Position numbers and translations under genes: made by a program
The notes under the pieces: generated by a model
Database searches by the model: none
The model's input: only the letters and a program-made list of their open reading frames with translations
What the model was told of the DNA's origin: nothing
In this document: in pieces, positions 1-12,400 of the stretch
Layout: the number at the start of each line of letters is the position of its first letter
Numbering within the stretch: position 1 is the first letter of the stretch
Assembly: GCA_030544215.1 (NCBI GenBank)
Contig: JARZZO010000013.1
Span: forward strand, 47,201,196 to 47,265,195
Direction of reading: 5' to 3'
Length of the DNA: 64,000 nucleotides
Source of the DNA: Zantedeschia hybrid cultivar
Taxonomy: Eukaryota; Streptophyta; Magnoliopsida; Alismatales; Araceae

Positions 1-1806
1 CGTGAATCACTCTATCAAAGCACGGACTAGATGATCAATGTAGCCCTGTCCATTCTATCAAAGCGTGTACCAGCCAACTACTTCAACTCATCCCAGGAAT
101 TAAGCAGGTAGGCTACATAAAAGATCATCTGCTTTAAAGCATGAAAATCTATTAGGCGATTGGAAATCTTGTCAGACGAATATTCCATAAAAGAGATAAA
201 CAACTGGCCATTTTCTATTTAAGGGTCAACTCCCCAGAACAGAGAGTTGACCTGCATTTCGCAACAAACTAAATGTTGTCTGAGACATTCATGTGTACAA
301 ACATCATCATCATTGTTGTCGTCCCCGGAGCCTTGTAATATTATGCTTTTCAACACCCTTTTTGTGTGTGTTGGGGGGGGGGGCTACTTTTGTTTGACAA
401 AGGAGCGAGAAAATCACTAAAGAAATGTGGGTTAGGGACAGATAACTCCTCTTATTTTTCTTATTCGAAGGAGACCCTAGAAATAAAACAGCCAGATATC
501 TGACCTCTTCAATGATATTTGATCTCTCACGTTATCTAATTGTCAAAGAGTATTTTTCAAGCTTTAGACCTGAATAACTCATATTTTGACCCATACATCC
601 CAATGTCAAGCAGGGGCTTGGAGAGATCTATTCAGTCCTGGGATCACATTTCTTCACCAAAATTATTATCCAACTGTCAATCAAATTTTGATGTGAAATG
701 AGGAACAGATAAATAAGTTGGATATCTTGATCCTTCTATTCCTTTGTCCTTTTTCTTTTTGAAGAAACACCTATTCCTTTGTCAAATGTAGGCATAATTC
801 AATGCCTTTTCTGTTCCACCAGTAATAGTAGATGAAATCCCCCAAAATTCCTCCCCATTGAATGTGTTATCATGCTTGTTACCACACATGCCGTTTACAC
901 TGATGCATGTATAAGGCAGTGCAGATATAAAAACAGATGCAGCAATTCAAATAATGGTTTGCAAAGCAAACGAATATTTCATGTCAAATCAGATCAAAAT
1001 ATGTCTTCGTATTCTGTTAAGTGAAACTGAAGCTACCTTAAAGCCTTAAACCATCCAAAACATCTATGGTAAATAAGCAAATCCTAGCAAAATTCTTCCT
1101 TTTGCTTAATAACGTCAAGTAAACAGCATATATAAACAATTGGGAATCCCAGGAAGCCAACCGTGAGCACCGGTCGTCTGAAGCCCAGTGCACCCGCACC
1201 CCCCGCTCTTCTGCGCCGGATCCTCAGCATCGGAGGGCGAAGAGGGAGTCCAAGCGGGATAGGGTTCGCCCAAGAGGCGGCTGCTGGAAATCTCCCTTCT
1301 ACCCCTCACATTCTCTCCCATGTGTGATCTTTTTTACGGAAGAAATAATTGAAGCTTAAACGCTAAACGAACTACAGTAATAGCCAAATTTGTGAAATAC
1401 TAAGTTTATGCAGTGAAGCCAAAAATTGCAATAGCACGAGAACTACATAAAAGCATCGAACCCACCTGAGGGGAACGACATGAGCCACTACCAACAATCA
1501 ACCAAATTAACACCACTCAACCGAGTAATCCAGTTGAAGAAAGAAATCCATCAAAACACACAAAGAGAAATAAGATTTCTAAGATTTCAACACAGGATCC
1601 AGCCAAAATCTGATCCGATCAGCACGCACATGCGTATCCACTATTCATCGATCCAAAAACCCCAACATGCAAACCGATCACAGTCAAATCACAAGCTCCC
1701 AAAAGAGCCCCTCAGATCCAAGCGCACGGCGCCGTAGATCCCGTGACCTCGACAGCCCAAACAACAATAAAAACCCAAATAATCAGAGATTCGTCAGAGG
1801 ACTCAC
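1..1806 (-). other. Intron 1 of TRAP-beta (partial)
   Basis: This stretch follows the GTGAGT splice donor of the TRAP-beta first exon on the minus strand. No sequence matching the next TRAP-beta exon is visible, so the intron appears to run off the left edge. It contains a GC-rich patch around 1150-1320 with an open reading frame of 68 codons that resembles no protein I know; I treat it as intronic sequence of unknown origin. Confidence 0.55.
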
Positions 1807-1991
1807 GCGGATCCCTGGTTGTAGACGTCGATGGAGACGGAGACCTGCTCGGCGCCGGACTTTAGGCGGGCGAGGCTGGCCTTCTTGTGCACGACCATGA
1901 AGGGCGCATCGGAGCTCGCGCCAGAGGGGGAGAAGAGGAGGAAGGCGGCGACGAGGAGGGCCAGGAGGGCCCCCGATCTGGTGTTCGCCAT
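1807..1991 (-). CDS. TRAPB: Translocon-associated protein subunit beta, first exon (partial gene)
   Basis: TRAP-beta is an ER membrane protein of the complex that sits beside the Sec61 channel and assists translocation of secretory proteins. The visible exon encodes about 61 residues: a hydrophobic signal peptide (residues about 7-25, rich in L and A) and then the mature N-terminus, with DAPFMVVHKKASLARLKSG and VSVSIDVYNQGSA, which are family-diagnostic. Translation starts at the ATG ending at 1991. The exon ends in phase 2 at a GTGAGT donor (GT at 1806-1805). The luminal beta domain, membrane anchor and cytosolic tail lie outside the window. The family assignment rests on recognition of the N-terminal sequence; the gene looks intact as far as it can be seen. 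Confidence 0.85.
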
Positions 1992-2096
1992 GGCCGCGAG
2001 CTTCGGGTTTGCCTCGGATCAGGGTTGCGAGCTACTCGACGGAGACGACGCCGTCGAGCAGAAGAAGAAGAAACTGGTGGTAGCCAGGAGACGAGG

Positions 2097-2138
2097 TGAC
2101 GTGTTCTCCGCGCTGTGATGCCGTTAGTGTCCTATTGG
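2097..2138 (-). promoter_or_regulatory. Possible UPR-type promoter elements of TRAP-beta
   Basis: About 105 bases upstream of the TRAP-beta start lies TGACGTGT (2097-2104, read on the plus strand), which contains the TGACGTG core bound by ER-stress bZIP factors. A CCAAT box lies further upstream on the minus strand (ATTGG on plus, 2134-2138). The spacing between them (about 32 bases) does not fit the canonical ERSE. ER-stress control of this gene is an inference from the motif and the gene's role. Confidence 0.35.
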
Positions 2139-3215
2139 ACGGTGAAGAGGCGACGGTGGACTTTTCGCGATAGGTTGACTCGTGTACGCATCGATAGCCC
2201 TCCGATTAGTGTCTCCTTTTGATCAAGTACGGCTTGGGACGCCAATCTCGATCGCCCGTCTCCCATTGTGCCGTGTTTGTGTGAAATGAGTGGGTAATGT
2301 GTTGTTTTTCTGATGATAAAAAGAAAAAAATTGACTTATACTTTTCAGTTTTTACTTGAACAATATTGCAAGGAAGTGGCTGTAATTAAATCTAGGTAAT
2401 TTTGTTGGTCAAGTTTTCTCTAGTAATTTCCTTTTTATTCAGTTCTAGTTTATAGCCTTTAATTAGTAAGTCAAAAGTTAATTAAAAAAATTACAAAAAA
2501 GGCTTCCAAAGTCTAATAACCTTTTATAAAATTAATCGAGTGAAACTTTACAGGTGCTTATAAGTGGAAGCTATGCCAGAACATGACTTTAGCACGTTTT
2601 TGGCTGCTTTTGGTTTTCACTTTGTAGAGTGAGAGTTTAATGAATTTTGTGTAGTTATGCTGGTAAAATCCTTTCTAGTAACTTTATTTTTATCCTAGTG
2701 AAAACTACACAAGTGATTTCCATTATTTGGTGATCCTTTTCTTAAATAACATAAGTCTGCAAAAACAGTCCGAAAGGAGGTTTTCAATTAGAGGCTACAA
2801 CATACAAGGACTTGGCATGCTTGGAAAAAAATTTAGGGCGCATTTGGTGATTTTTTATTTTTTTGAAAAATACTTTTGCCATTTCAATTTTAATTTAAAA
2901 AGTGTTAGAGTAAGAGTAACTATGACTAGTTTTAGATAGTCATGTAAGTCAATTATTCCTTAGTTACTTTGTTTTTTAACCTGAAGTTAATAAATTATAA
3001 TTTGAAAGTTTTGATCAAAAACCTAAATCTAATGAGAACTTTACATAAATAGCTTCTAAGACTAGAGACATTCCCTCAAAATGGTTAGATTAGAACTTAT
3101 AAAAATTCAAAAATACATGTAATTAAAAGTTATGCTAAACATAGTCTCGTTGAAGGCCAATTTTTGCTTTTACTTTCAATATGATCTTTAACTGAATAAT
3201 AGTAGTTATAGCTCA
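2139..3215. other. Intergenic, AT-rich, no gene seen
   Basis: This is upstream DNA of TRAP-beta with short runs of A and T. No coding region, RNA gene or clear transposon end was recognised. Confidence 0.5.
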
Positions 3216-3223
3216 CCGGGTAG

Positions 3224-3621
3224 TAGGGCTGGCAATAAGCCGAGCCCATCACGAGCCGTTCGAGTTCGGCTCAGTTCTGACTCGGTTTGACTCGACTCAA
3301 ATCCTCAAACGAGCCAAGCTCAAACCTACGTTAAAGCTTGAATGACTTAATGAGCCGAACTCAAGCTTATTGTGGTTCGGCTCGTGGACTCGTGAGCTAG
3401 CTTAATATATTTAATAAATATTTTTTAATTTCTCAAATTAGATCAAGTGGAAGTGTGTATTCCATCCCATATGGGTGTGACTGTGTGACTATCCAGATTT
3501 GTGTGATTCGAACTTGAGTCAAGTCGAGCTCAAGCCTGACAACAATGGGGCGAGTCGAACTCGAACCCAGATTTGGAACTCGAATCGAGCTCGAGCTCGA
3601 CTCGGCTCATTGCCATCCCTA
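3224..3621. mobile_element. hAT-like MITE with 8-bp target duplication
   Basis: The element begins TAGGGCTGGCAATAAGCCGA and its right end is the inverted form (TAGGGATGGCAATGAGCCGA when reverse-complemented). It is flanked by CCGGGTAG (3216-3223) and CCGAGTAA (3622-3629), an 8-bp duplication with two mismatches. Length 398 bp. The interior is made of degenerate repeats of a CTCGAGCTCGA type motif and has no transposase frame. Eight-base duplications and a TAGGG-type terminus fit the hAT superfamily. Confidence 0.75.
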
Positions 3622-3629
3622 CCGAGTAA

Positions 3630-4324
3630 TTATATAGTTAGTCTCACAACCTAAGAAGAGTTAATTTGGAGCTTTTGATTGAAAGTGGAAAACAACAAAG
3701 ATTACATAAACAGCTTCCAAGGACTAGTACTCCTTCAAAATAATTGAATCCAACCATTTAGTTCAAAAGTGCATTCGGTCAGAGGCTATGGCAAACAACC
3801 ATGTAAAGAAGCTTTGATCTGTGCAACCATCCAAAAGTTTGTTACTTACAACCACCATAGCAACATGAACATTTTTCATATTTGTGGTTTGATCTGTCGA
3901 ATCAAATTATGATTGTATTTTCTATCATATTTGTTAAGAACCATTTAGAGAAACAAAAATATGATAAAAATACGTTACTTAAAACTTGGAAATACTAAAT
4001 CTATTTTTATCAACTAATGCTGATGAAAAATATGAAATCAAAGTCAATTAAACATAAATCTATGATTTTTGAAAAATAACAATTTAATCACACTTTTTTC
4101 ATCTCTGCTATTTTTCCAAATAAATTATGACTTACTTAACTTACTTAAAGAATCGCTAACATCTTCATAAATTAAAAAATTCACAATTTAGACATGCATT
4201 TATCAAAGAAGTTAAACCTTCTTAAACAACGGTAGTATTTTAATGCATAATTCACACTTCTTTAAATTCAGGCACCTTTTTAGCAACGTTCTGAAAAAAA
4301 AAATAAAAAGTCAAAACTGCGTGT
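3630..4324. other. Intergenic, no gene seen
   Basis: AT-rich DNA between two small transposons; nothing recognised. Confidence 0.4.
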
Positions 4325-4906
4325 AAGAGGGGTTCACTATTGGGTCAGACCAAAAAACCAAATCAAATCGGTTCAATTCAATTTGGTTCAATTTAAGTTC
4401 TTGAAAATTTTGGTTTAACTGGCGTGGTTCGATTTCCCTTGTTCATAAAGCAAACCTTCCCAGATAAACCGAACTAAGTTAAGGGGGCATAATACAAGTG
4501 TTAAATTCTCGGATTTATAAGTATGAGTTTATGTAAATGGCCAAAACTTCAAATGACTTTTAGATAATATCTTTTGGATGGCCAACCTTCATAAAATAGT
4601 GTTGAATCCTTAGTAAAGTGGATTGTTTAACCATAATGGCTGATTATAAGGCCCAAATTCCCAACTAATTTTAAGATAATATTTTTAGATTACCATCTTT
4701 AAGAAAATAATGTTGAAGTGAGCTGTTTAACTATGGTGGTCCATTATAAGGCCCAAACCGAAAACCTAACCAAAGAAAACCGAATTATTTCTGGGTTTGA
4801 TTTGATTTTAAGCTTTTGCAGTTTGATTTAGTTTGGTTTGGCTCTGCATTTCAGTTTGATTTGGTTCCTAAATTTTTATCCCCAAACCAAAATGTGAGCA
4901 CCTCTA
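4325..4906. mobile_element. hAT-like MITE with 8-bp target duplication
   Basis: The left end reads AAGAGGGGTTCAC and the reverse-complemented right end reads TAGAGGTGCTCAC. It is flanked by CTGCGTGT (4317-4324) and CCGCGTGC (4907-4914), 6 of 8 positions matching. The interior has repeated GGTTTGATTTGGTTT-like stretches in both orientations and no transposase. The family differs from the element at 3224. Confidence 0.65.
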
Positions 4907-5235
4907 CCGCGTGCATTGTCTTCGGGACTTGTATGCCATTGACCAGCAAATCTCCAAATGAGGGAAAATTTGCTGAACAGGTTCCTCTATATCTTCGACT
5001 TCAAGCTCTTTAGACCTCCAATTCAAACACAATTTCTGAAGTCCTGATCTTTTGAAGGGGAGAAAAGGAAATAAGAGGACAAATAGACATTTAATTTGAT
5101 TGCTGTCAAATCAGTAGACATGAAGCAGGGCAAGAATAAGGGTTGTGAAACCATGATGACTGAGATAGTCGGATGTATGTACAGTTAACTAATTAGGAGC
5201 GAAGTCCATCGAAGCTCCGCCGGGTGTGCATCGAG

Positions 5236-5886
5236 TCAGTAGCTGATGTCGAAGTACTTGGGATTTAAAGGAAAGTGATGCTCCACCCGCAACTGCAATA
5301 GAGAATTAAGAAGCTTTCATTTAGAGAAAACCATGAAAAGGAATCTGAATAGCTCCACTGAGTCTAAAGACACAAGTGACAAACAAAATATTGATCCATC
5401 GGCCAAAATCACAAGTTAGAAGAATGATTTATGAATCGAGGATTCAACAATTTGAACAAGTTCATTTTCCCATGAAGCTATTTGATGAAATTATAACGTT
5501 CAAATCAGCACCCTACGAAAAAGCATGCAGGATGGAAAAGCCTAGATCACCATAATTAGTTGGGAGATGTCAAATGCACTGATGTAACAAAAGACAAGGA
5601 CAAGAAAACCGCTAACTGAGGTAACCGAAAGGTTAAGATGTTTCTTAGATTTTCTTCTCCTTTGGAGGCATTGAGGTTTTTAAGATTGCCTCTTTGTTTC
5701 AAGGTTCACAAAACATCAAATGCAACCCACCTAAGGCAACAAACTGATGGGAAAAGTTAACATGGCAGCGAACAGGAAAGCAGCATCTGGAAGAAAAACA
5801 GTTCTCAACATCAATAAAGCTAGTGACGGCGATTGATATCACTGTGTTGGGAAGAGTTGATGTGTTGATCATGTGACCGGGGCATA

Positions 5887-5942
<56 letters not shown>

Positions 5943-8900
5943 TCGCTCCTTTGACTCAAGCTTCACAGATCAGCAAATGCAATCCACAAACCCGGTTTGT
6001 TTAGGGTATCCCTATTCTGGCTTTCTTATTCTCGGACCTCTTGTTCCTAGAAAAAGGATCATTCACTTTGACACACTTTTGTTTTATTCTCGGAATAAGG
6101 TGGAGCTCCAACAAGGCACCCGAGCTCCAAATAGCACATCCGAGCTATCAAACTGGAACAAGCGGAATAAGTCGAATGTGAAATCCTATTCACGCCTTAT
6201 CTGCCAATCAAACCAGTACAAAAGGCAACAAACTAATGGTGGGAATATGAGGGGGGGGGGGGGGGGGGGTGTCATGGAGAAAGTAACTACGATGGCAGTG
6301 AACAGAAAAGCAACATCTGGAAGAAAACAGTCCTTGACATCTAGTGACATGACGATTGATATGAAGAGTTCACGTGTTTGATGGTGTGACTGGGGCACGA
6401 GTGCCCCACACCCACCCACCCACAGAGAGATTGCAATGTACACTTCATGAAGTACACTTCACATAGAAGGTCACTTCATGAAGTATACTTAACATACAAG
6501 GAGTCAAAAGGCATTAGTGGAATTTTTTTCGTCATACAGTGCTTCAAGGGACGCTTAACATTCATCATTTTTTTGGGCATCCAGCTCCAATACTTTACTT
6601 ATAAGCTATCATCCACAATGAAATGTTGATACTAAGATGCCTGGATAGTAATGAGCTCTGGTATCAAACTGTTGGGATCCCAGAACCTAACAATCGATAA
6701 ACAACACGGAACAAAGAAATAAACGATAAAATGGGATCATTAAGGTGATAGGTTTACAATAGCATAAAGAACTAGAGTACAAGACGGTCCTTTCAAGTCA
6801 TAGGTCTCCTATTCCTCTCTAATATAAGCCACAATGCATCTATTCCTTATTTAATAAGAGATACAGCAGATCAAGGAAATAAGCAGATTTGACATCACCT
6901 AGATCTTTTCGACATCTCCTATTTCTAAATTAAGAATCAAGTAAAGAGGAACTCAATCCATATGTCAAATGAACTCATACCTAAATAAGTGAAAACATAC
7001 AGGAGATATTATATGGGATTGAGTGAAAGAGAACAAGGTGGATTGTAATGAATCCAATAAGACACCTAAAAAGAAAGATTCAAAACTCTGATTCCATACC
7101 TTGCCCTCATCTGAATCTGAATGACGTTGAGGAAACACAATCCTAAGATCATTGTAAAGGTAAAATTGTCGTTCCTCCTGAGTGTCTATAACATTTGCAT
7201 GAGGTGTGGAGAGGGGATCAGATTTGCACCTCTGTATTGATTTTGAGCGCTTCCTAGAAAAGGGGCAAAGGAAGCGCAGGTGGAGAGCATAACGAATAAC
7301 ACCAGAACAAGCATTACTTTCATTGACCTTTGAAGAAGTACCTAAAGTCCTGCTGGCATTTCCATTAAACTCATCCGATGAATCGCAGCTGCCTTCATCT
7401 ATCTTTTGGCATTGGATATTGTTGAAATCAGTCACAGATAAACTTGTGGCAACATCAAAATCACTTTGCTGAGCAAGACAATCTGCATGTGAGAAGAATC
7501 CGGAGTTTACTTTTTGTACAGCCTCTGATTGATTGGCCAGATTGCATTCTTTTGTATCATCAGTGTATCTACAATTCCTTAATTCAGATACTTCATTTTC
7601 TTGAAAGTTAGATGCTTCATTAGTGGGTTGAACAGTATGTACAACTTCAACTTTGTTCTTTTCTGCAGACTGATCACTAAACACTGCTTGTTCCCTAGGG
7701 CATGAGACTCTGGCAACTTTACACCCATTCTTCACACTACAGCCCCTGATATTTTCTTTTGCTTGGTTGCTAGCAAATCTAGGAGAATCTATAGTAACCT
7801 TTTGCCGCACAAATGTCTACATCAAAAACAAATGAGAAGATAAGAATCAATGTTATGGTTCAACAGAAGGAAATAAGTGACTGATGGCTACTGATGAACA
7901 AATGAAGAGCAGATTTTGAAACATAAGCAAAAGGTTAAGCAATTTGTTAACTAATGGGAACAGGGAACAACTGCATGCACTTCAGCACTTCACGGATGAG
8001 ATAAAGGAGAGACTGTTCCCACTTCAGCTGCTTTTCCAGCTTAAACTATTTGCTCCAACAACAGTATACCTTGGTTCCAGCAGGCATGTCGCTCAGATCA
8101 TAATTGCAAAATAAGGTGTGAAGAGGAGTCCTCTCTGGATTGCTAATAACCTGTAAGAGATTAAAACATCAGAAGATGAAAACAGAAGCACATGTGAAAA
8201 ATGAAAGGAAATGAGTGTGGAAGTAGACAATGGGATTTGACAAGGCATGAGTAATCATCCAAGGTATGGAAACAAACAGGCATATCAAATGCCCCCGGAC
8301 AACTTCCATACCAGAAACACATACTGATATACTGTCATGCAAGTCCCATGTCACTTTCTATTTTTTGGAACAAAAAGAAAAATAAATAACAGAGCATCTT
8401 TAGGTGACGAGAATTAAAAATGAATGCAAGGATGTGAGTTTAGCCAAAAATCATCAGACGAGGTGAAAGTACTAAATGCCATTCTTCATGTAGATAACGT
8501 AGAACTGTCATTTCACTTCTAAGTAAACTCAAAGCAAACATAAATAAATGCCATTCCAACTACATATGCAATTCCTTTTTTGTGAAAGCAGATTGTACCA
8601 CAATTTCATTAATAAGTATTCTCTAAAAAATCCTCCAAAAAAAAACTCTGCAAAAATGTGAAAATACAAGACCTAATAACAAGGGTATTAGGTTAGCTGC
8701 ACAACAGGCCTAAAACGGGTGCACTTTGCCTATTCTTCCTTCCTAAAAGGCTCACCACCCCCAAGATCCTATCCAAAAGAATAGTAATAATAAAAATAAT
8801 AATAATAATCAAAATCATCATGATCATCATCAGCATCTACTGGTTCCATTGAAAATTCTACTACCGCTGTCTCCACTTTCAGTCTATGTTATCAAAGGCA

Positions 8901-9440
8901 ACGAGGCGAGGCGAGGCACCCACATGATGCCTTGCTCGAGGTCTTTTCACCCAGGCGATCGCTGGGATCGCCTTAATCTCCTAAGGTGAGCGCCTCCATC
9001 GCCTTGGTCACTTTTTCTCGCCTCAGCCGCCCCGGTCAGCCCAACCACGAGGCCCGTTGGCCCAAACTGGGCACTGTACACGACCCGGCCCACTTAAGGA
9101 GGGGCTATAATAACACGAACCCCCCAGTGGTTCATCCTTCCTTCCCTCCTAATCGCGCAGCTAGGGTTGGGTGAGGGTGATGACAATGACTGCGGTAAGG
9201 ACGACAACCACTTGATCGTCGGTGAGGATGTCTCCGGCAAGAACAGCCACCACAAATCGCCTCCTTCCTTCCTTCCATATATGCAGCGCAGCTAGGGTTG
9301 GGCGAGGATGATGACAATGACCACGGCGAGGATGACAACCACCGTGCCGGCAAGGATGTCTCCAACGAGGGCGACCACCACGAATCACCAATAAGTTATG
9401 CTCTCTCTCTCTCTAATAGCAGGTCACCGGCGATTCTGTT

Positions 9441-9478
<38 letters not shown>

Positions 9479-12400
9479 TTATGTGTGTTTGTGTTTGTCT
9501 ACGTGTGTGTGCATGTGAGGCCAGAGAGTCCCCCTCTCTCAATTCTCTCTCTCTCTCTCTCACTTTGTTCAAAGAGACTGAATAGACTCTCAGTCTATGT
9601 TGCACTGTCTCTCTTAATTTGTCTCTATTTCTCTCAATCCCTCAATTTTCATTAAGTAATTTTGTTAAGTTTTTTTTTTTTTTTTTAGTTTTTAATAAAA
9701 TATTGCCTCAAACGCCTAAGCCATCGCCTAGGCGTTTGAGGCTAAGGTGACACCCCTCAGTCGCCTCACCGCTCTAACTACATAGCTTTTAGTTTTCCTT
9801 GATGTATCACTGTTGAAGCATTTTTTTAGAAGAAAAAAAAAAGAAAGAAAACAAGAGCGGGACAGAAGAAAAATAATAGAAAGGGTGGAGGAGAAGGAGC
9901 CACACCGGTGGGGGGGGGGGGGGGGGCACTCCACCAGTAGGGGTGCCCGCCGCACCCATCCCCCTCTCTTTTTCATCTCTATATCCTCCTCTTCCCACTC
10001 TATAAATACCCCCATAGGGGGCTGCTTGCAGAGAGGAGAAGAAGAAGGATTTTTCTGAAGACGTAGAGGCTCTATCGGTGGAGAAAAAGTTCGTAAGAAG
10101 GCTCCGTCCAAGACTCCAAAGCCTCGAGATTCGCCGTGCGTGGCACATATTGGACATGACCTTTGGTTAATTTGTAATCATGTTAATTTATTAAGTGGTT
10201 CATTCATATTGGTTGAATGGCCAAAGTCTCAATTAATTAATCATATGGTTTATTCATATTGGTTGGATGATCAAAATCTCAATTAATTAATCATGTGGTT
10301 CATTCATATTGGTTGGATGACCAAAGTCTTAATTAATTAATCACATAGTTCATTCATATTAGTTGAATGGCCAAAGTCTCAACTAATTAATCATGTGGTT
10401 CATTCATATTGACGAAATGACCATTAAATCTTTGGTTCTTTCCTATTGGTGGATTGGCCATGAAGTTGTGGTTCACTCTTATCGGTAGAGTGACTGATAA
10501 TCTTTTTTTTTGTTCATTCTTATTGGTGGAATGGCCATTAAATATTTGGTTCTTTCCTATTGGTGGATTGGCTATGAAGTTGTAATTCACTCTTATTGGT
10601 AAAGTGACCAATAATCAATTTTCTTGGTTCATTCCTATTAGTGGAATGGCCATTAAATCTTTGGTTCTTTCCTATTGGTGGATTGGCCATGAAGTTGTGG
10701 TTCACTCTTATCGGTAGAGTGACCAATATTCAATTTGCTTGGTTCATTCCTATTGGTGGAATGGACATTAATTTTTTTGGTTCTTTCCTATTGAGGGATT
10801 GGCCACAAAGTTTGTGGTTCACTCTTATTGGTAGAGTGACCAAATTTTCAATGATTCATTCCTATTGATGGAATTATCAAAATCGATGTAACTTGATATG
10901 TGCATAAAGTAGACTCAAATAAAACTTTGCATATGGTTGATGCATGTCCAATTTTGTTTGTTTAATGCATGTCTAATTTCATTTATTTGATACATGCTCA
11001 ATCTCATTTATTTAAATGGTGGATGTGTTGACCAAGTTGGATGTGGTCTCAAAATAAGTGAGTTTCAGTTCATTCATATTGGTTGAATGGCCAATAAAAA
11101 TCATTGGTTCCTTCATATTGGTTGGAGGACCATTAAACTTTAAAAGGATAGTCTTGCTTATGTGGTGGTTATCATACCCCATTAGCTAAGTCATTTCCTT
11201 GCAAATTCCTAAAAATAGTAAAAAGAAAGAGAGGGCGCTGTCCAAATCTATCTAATTTCAATGATTTCCCTAATGATTTCTTAAGGATTTCTAAAATGAT
11301 GCTTAAAGGATACTATCAAATTCTCTAATGACCTCTTAAGTGTTTTAAGGGGAATTTTGCCTGAAAACATATTCTTTTAAAACTTTTTAAAGATCATTAG
11401 CTCACATGCCTTCATGCGAGTCTAAAGTCCTAAATATCCTCTATAGTATCTTCTAATATTTCTAAAGGGATTCTAAAAGATAGACACCAAACCCACAAAG
11501 TTTATGCAAGTGTCTAAAACAAAAGCTTGTTTCCTTTATAGTGTGTGTGTTGCAATGTTTAACTTTTTTGTTGTGCATTTTTATTTCAAGGGCTTTAATG
11601 AACGGTTAATCAAGAATTGCCAATCAATGATTGACGTAATTAACACTAACTGAGGTCAGTGGGGAGAGGTCAAATGCACAGATCCACACTTGACTCCCTG
11701 AGGACTAATTCCAAGTTCTCAAAGTCTACATTTTAAAATAAAAAGGACTATATTTCAAAAACCCCAAAAACTCCAAATCTTCTTTTTAAATCAAATTCTT
11801 TCAAAATAAAAAATATGAAGTCTGACAATCACTCACGGATTCTAAAACCCAGAATACCAGGCAAGCTGCCAAAGGGTCCACAAAGTTGTGTAAGATCAGC
11901 ATCAGACCATCCAGTCGCCTCTAGTGCTCCACCTCCTCGCCCAGCTCCAAAGTAACAAGTCTACACCTCCTAGAAACTGCTATGTGCTCTGCAACCTCTG
12001 AAAGATCTTTCTGCACATCCATTGGGAGAAAGAGCAATAGAAAAGAGGTGATCCATCACTCTTCCTCCTCACCAGTGTCATCACAGAGCATACAGGATCT
12101 CACAAGCACTCTATGATCAGACCAGGCTATTCACCTTCAAGCATGGCTGCCAAGCTATCTTCTTCAAACAAAAATGCCCTGCCCAACCCTCCCTCCCCCA
12201 CCCCCAACAGAAAAAACAACAACAACAACAACAACAGAAACGGCTGCTTAGTGCCACAAGCCTTAAGTCAATGTGGGTTCTGGGATGGTAAATTGTATGC
12301 AGCCTTACCTTGCTTTTTACAAAGAGTCTGTTTCCAATTTTGAGCCCGTCACCTCCAGTTCTCAAATAAGCAGACCTCGCACAGAAATGTCCACTCTCCA

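Noticed and set aside
1115..1321. 68-codon minus-strand frame with GC-rich sequence downstream of TRAP-beta exon 1
   Set aside because: Does not match the next TRAP-beta exon or any family I recognise; no matching splice context.
10199..10880. Regularly spaced repeats resembling a CRISPR array
   Set aside because: Units abut one another with no unique spacers, the genome is a plant nucleus, and there are no cas genes; it is a tandem satellite-like array.
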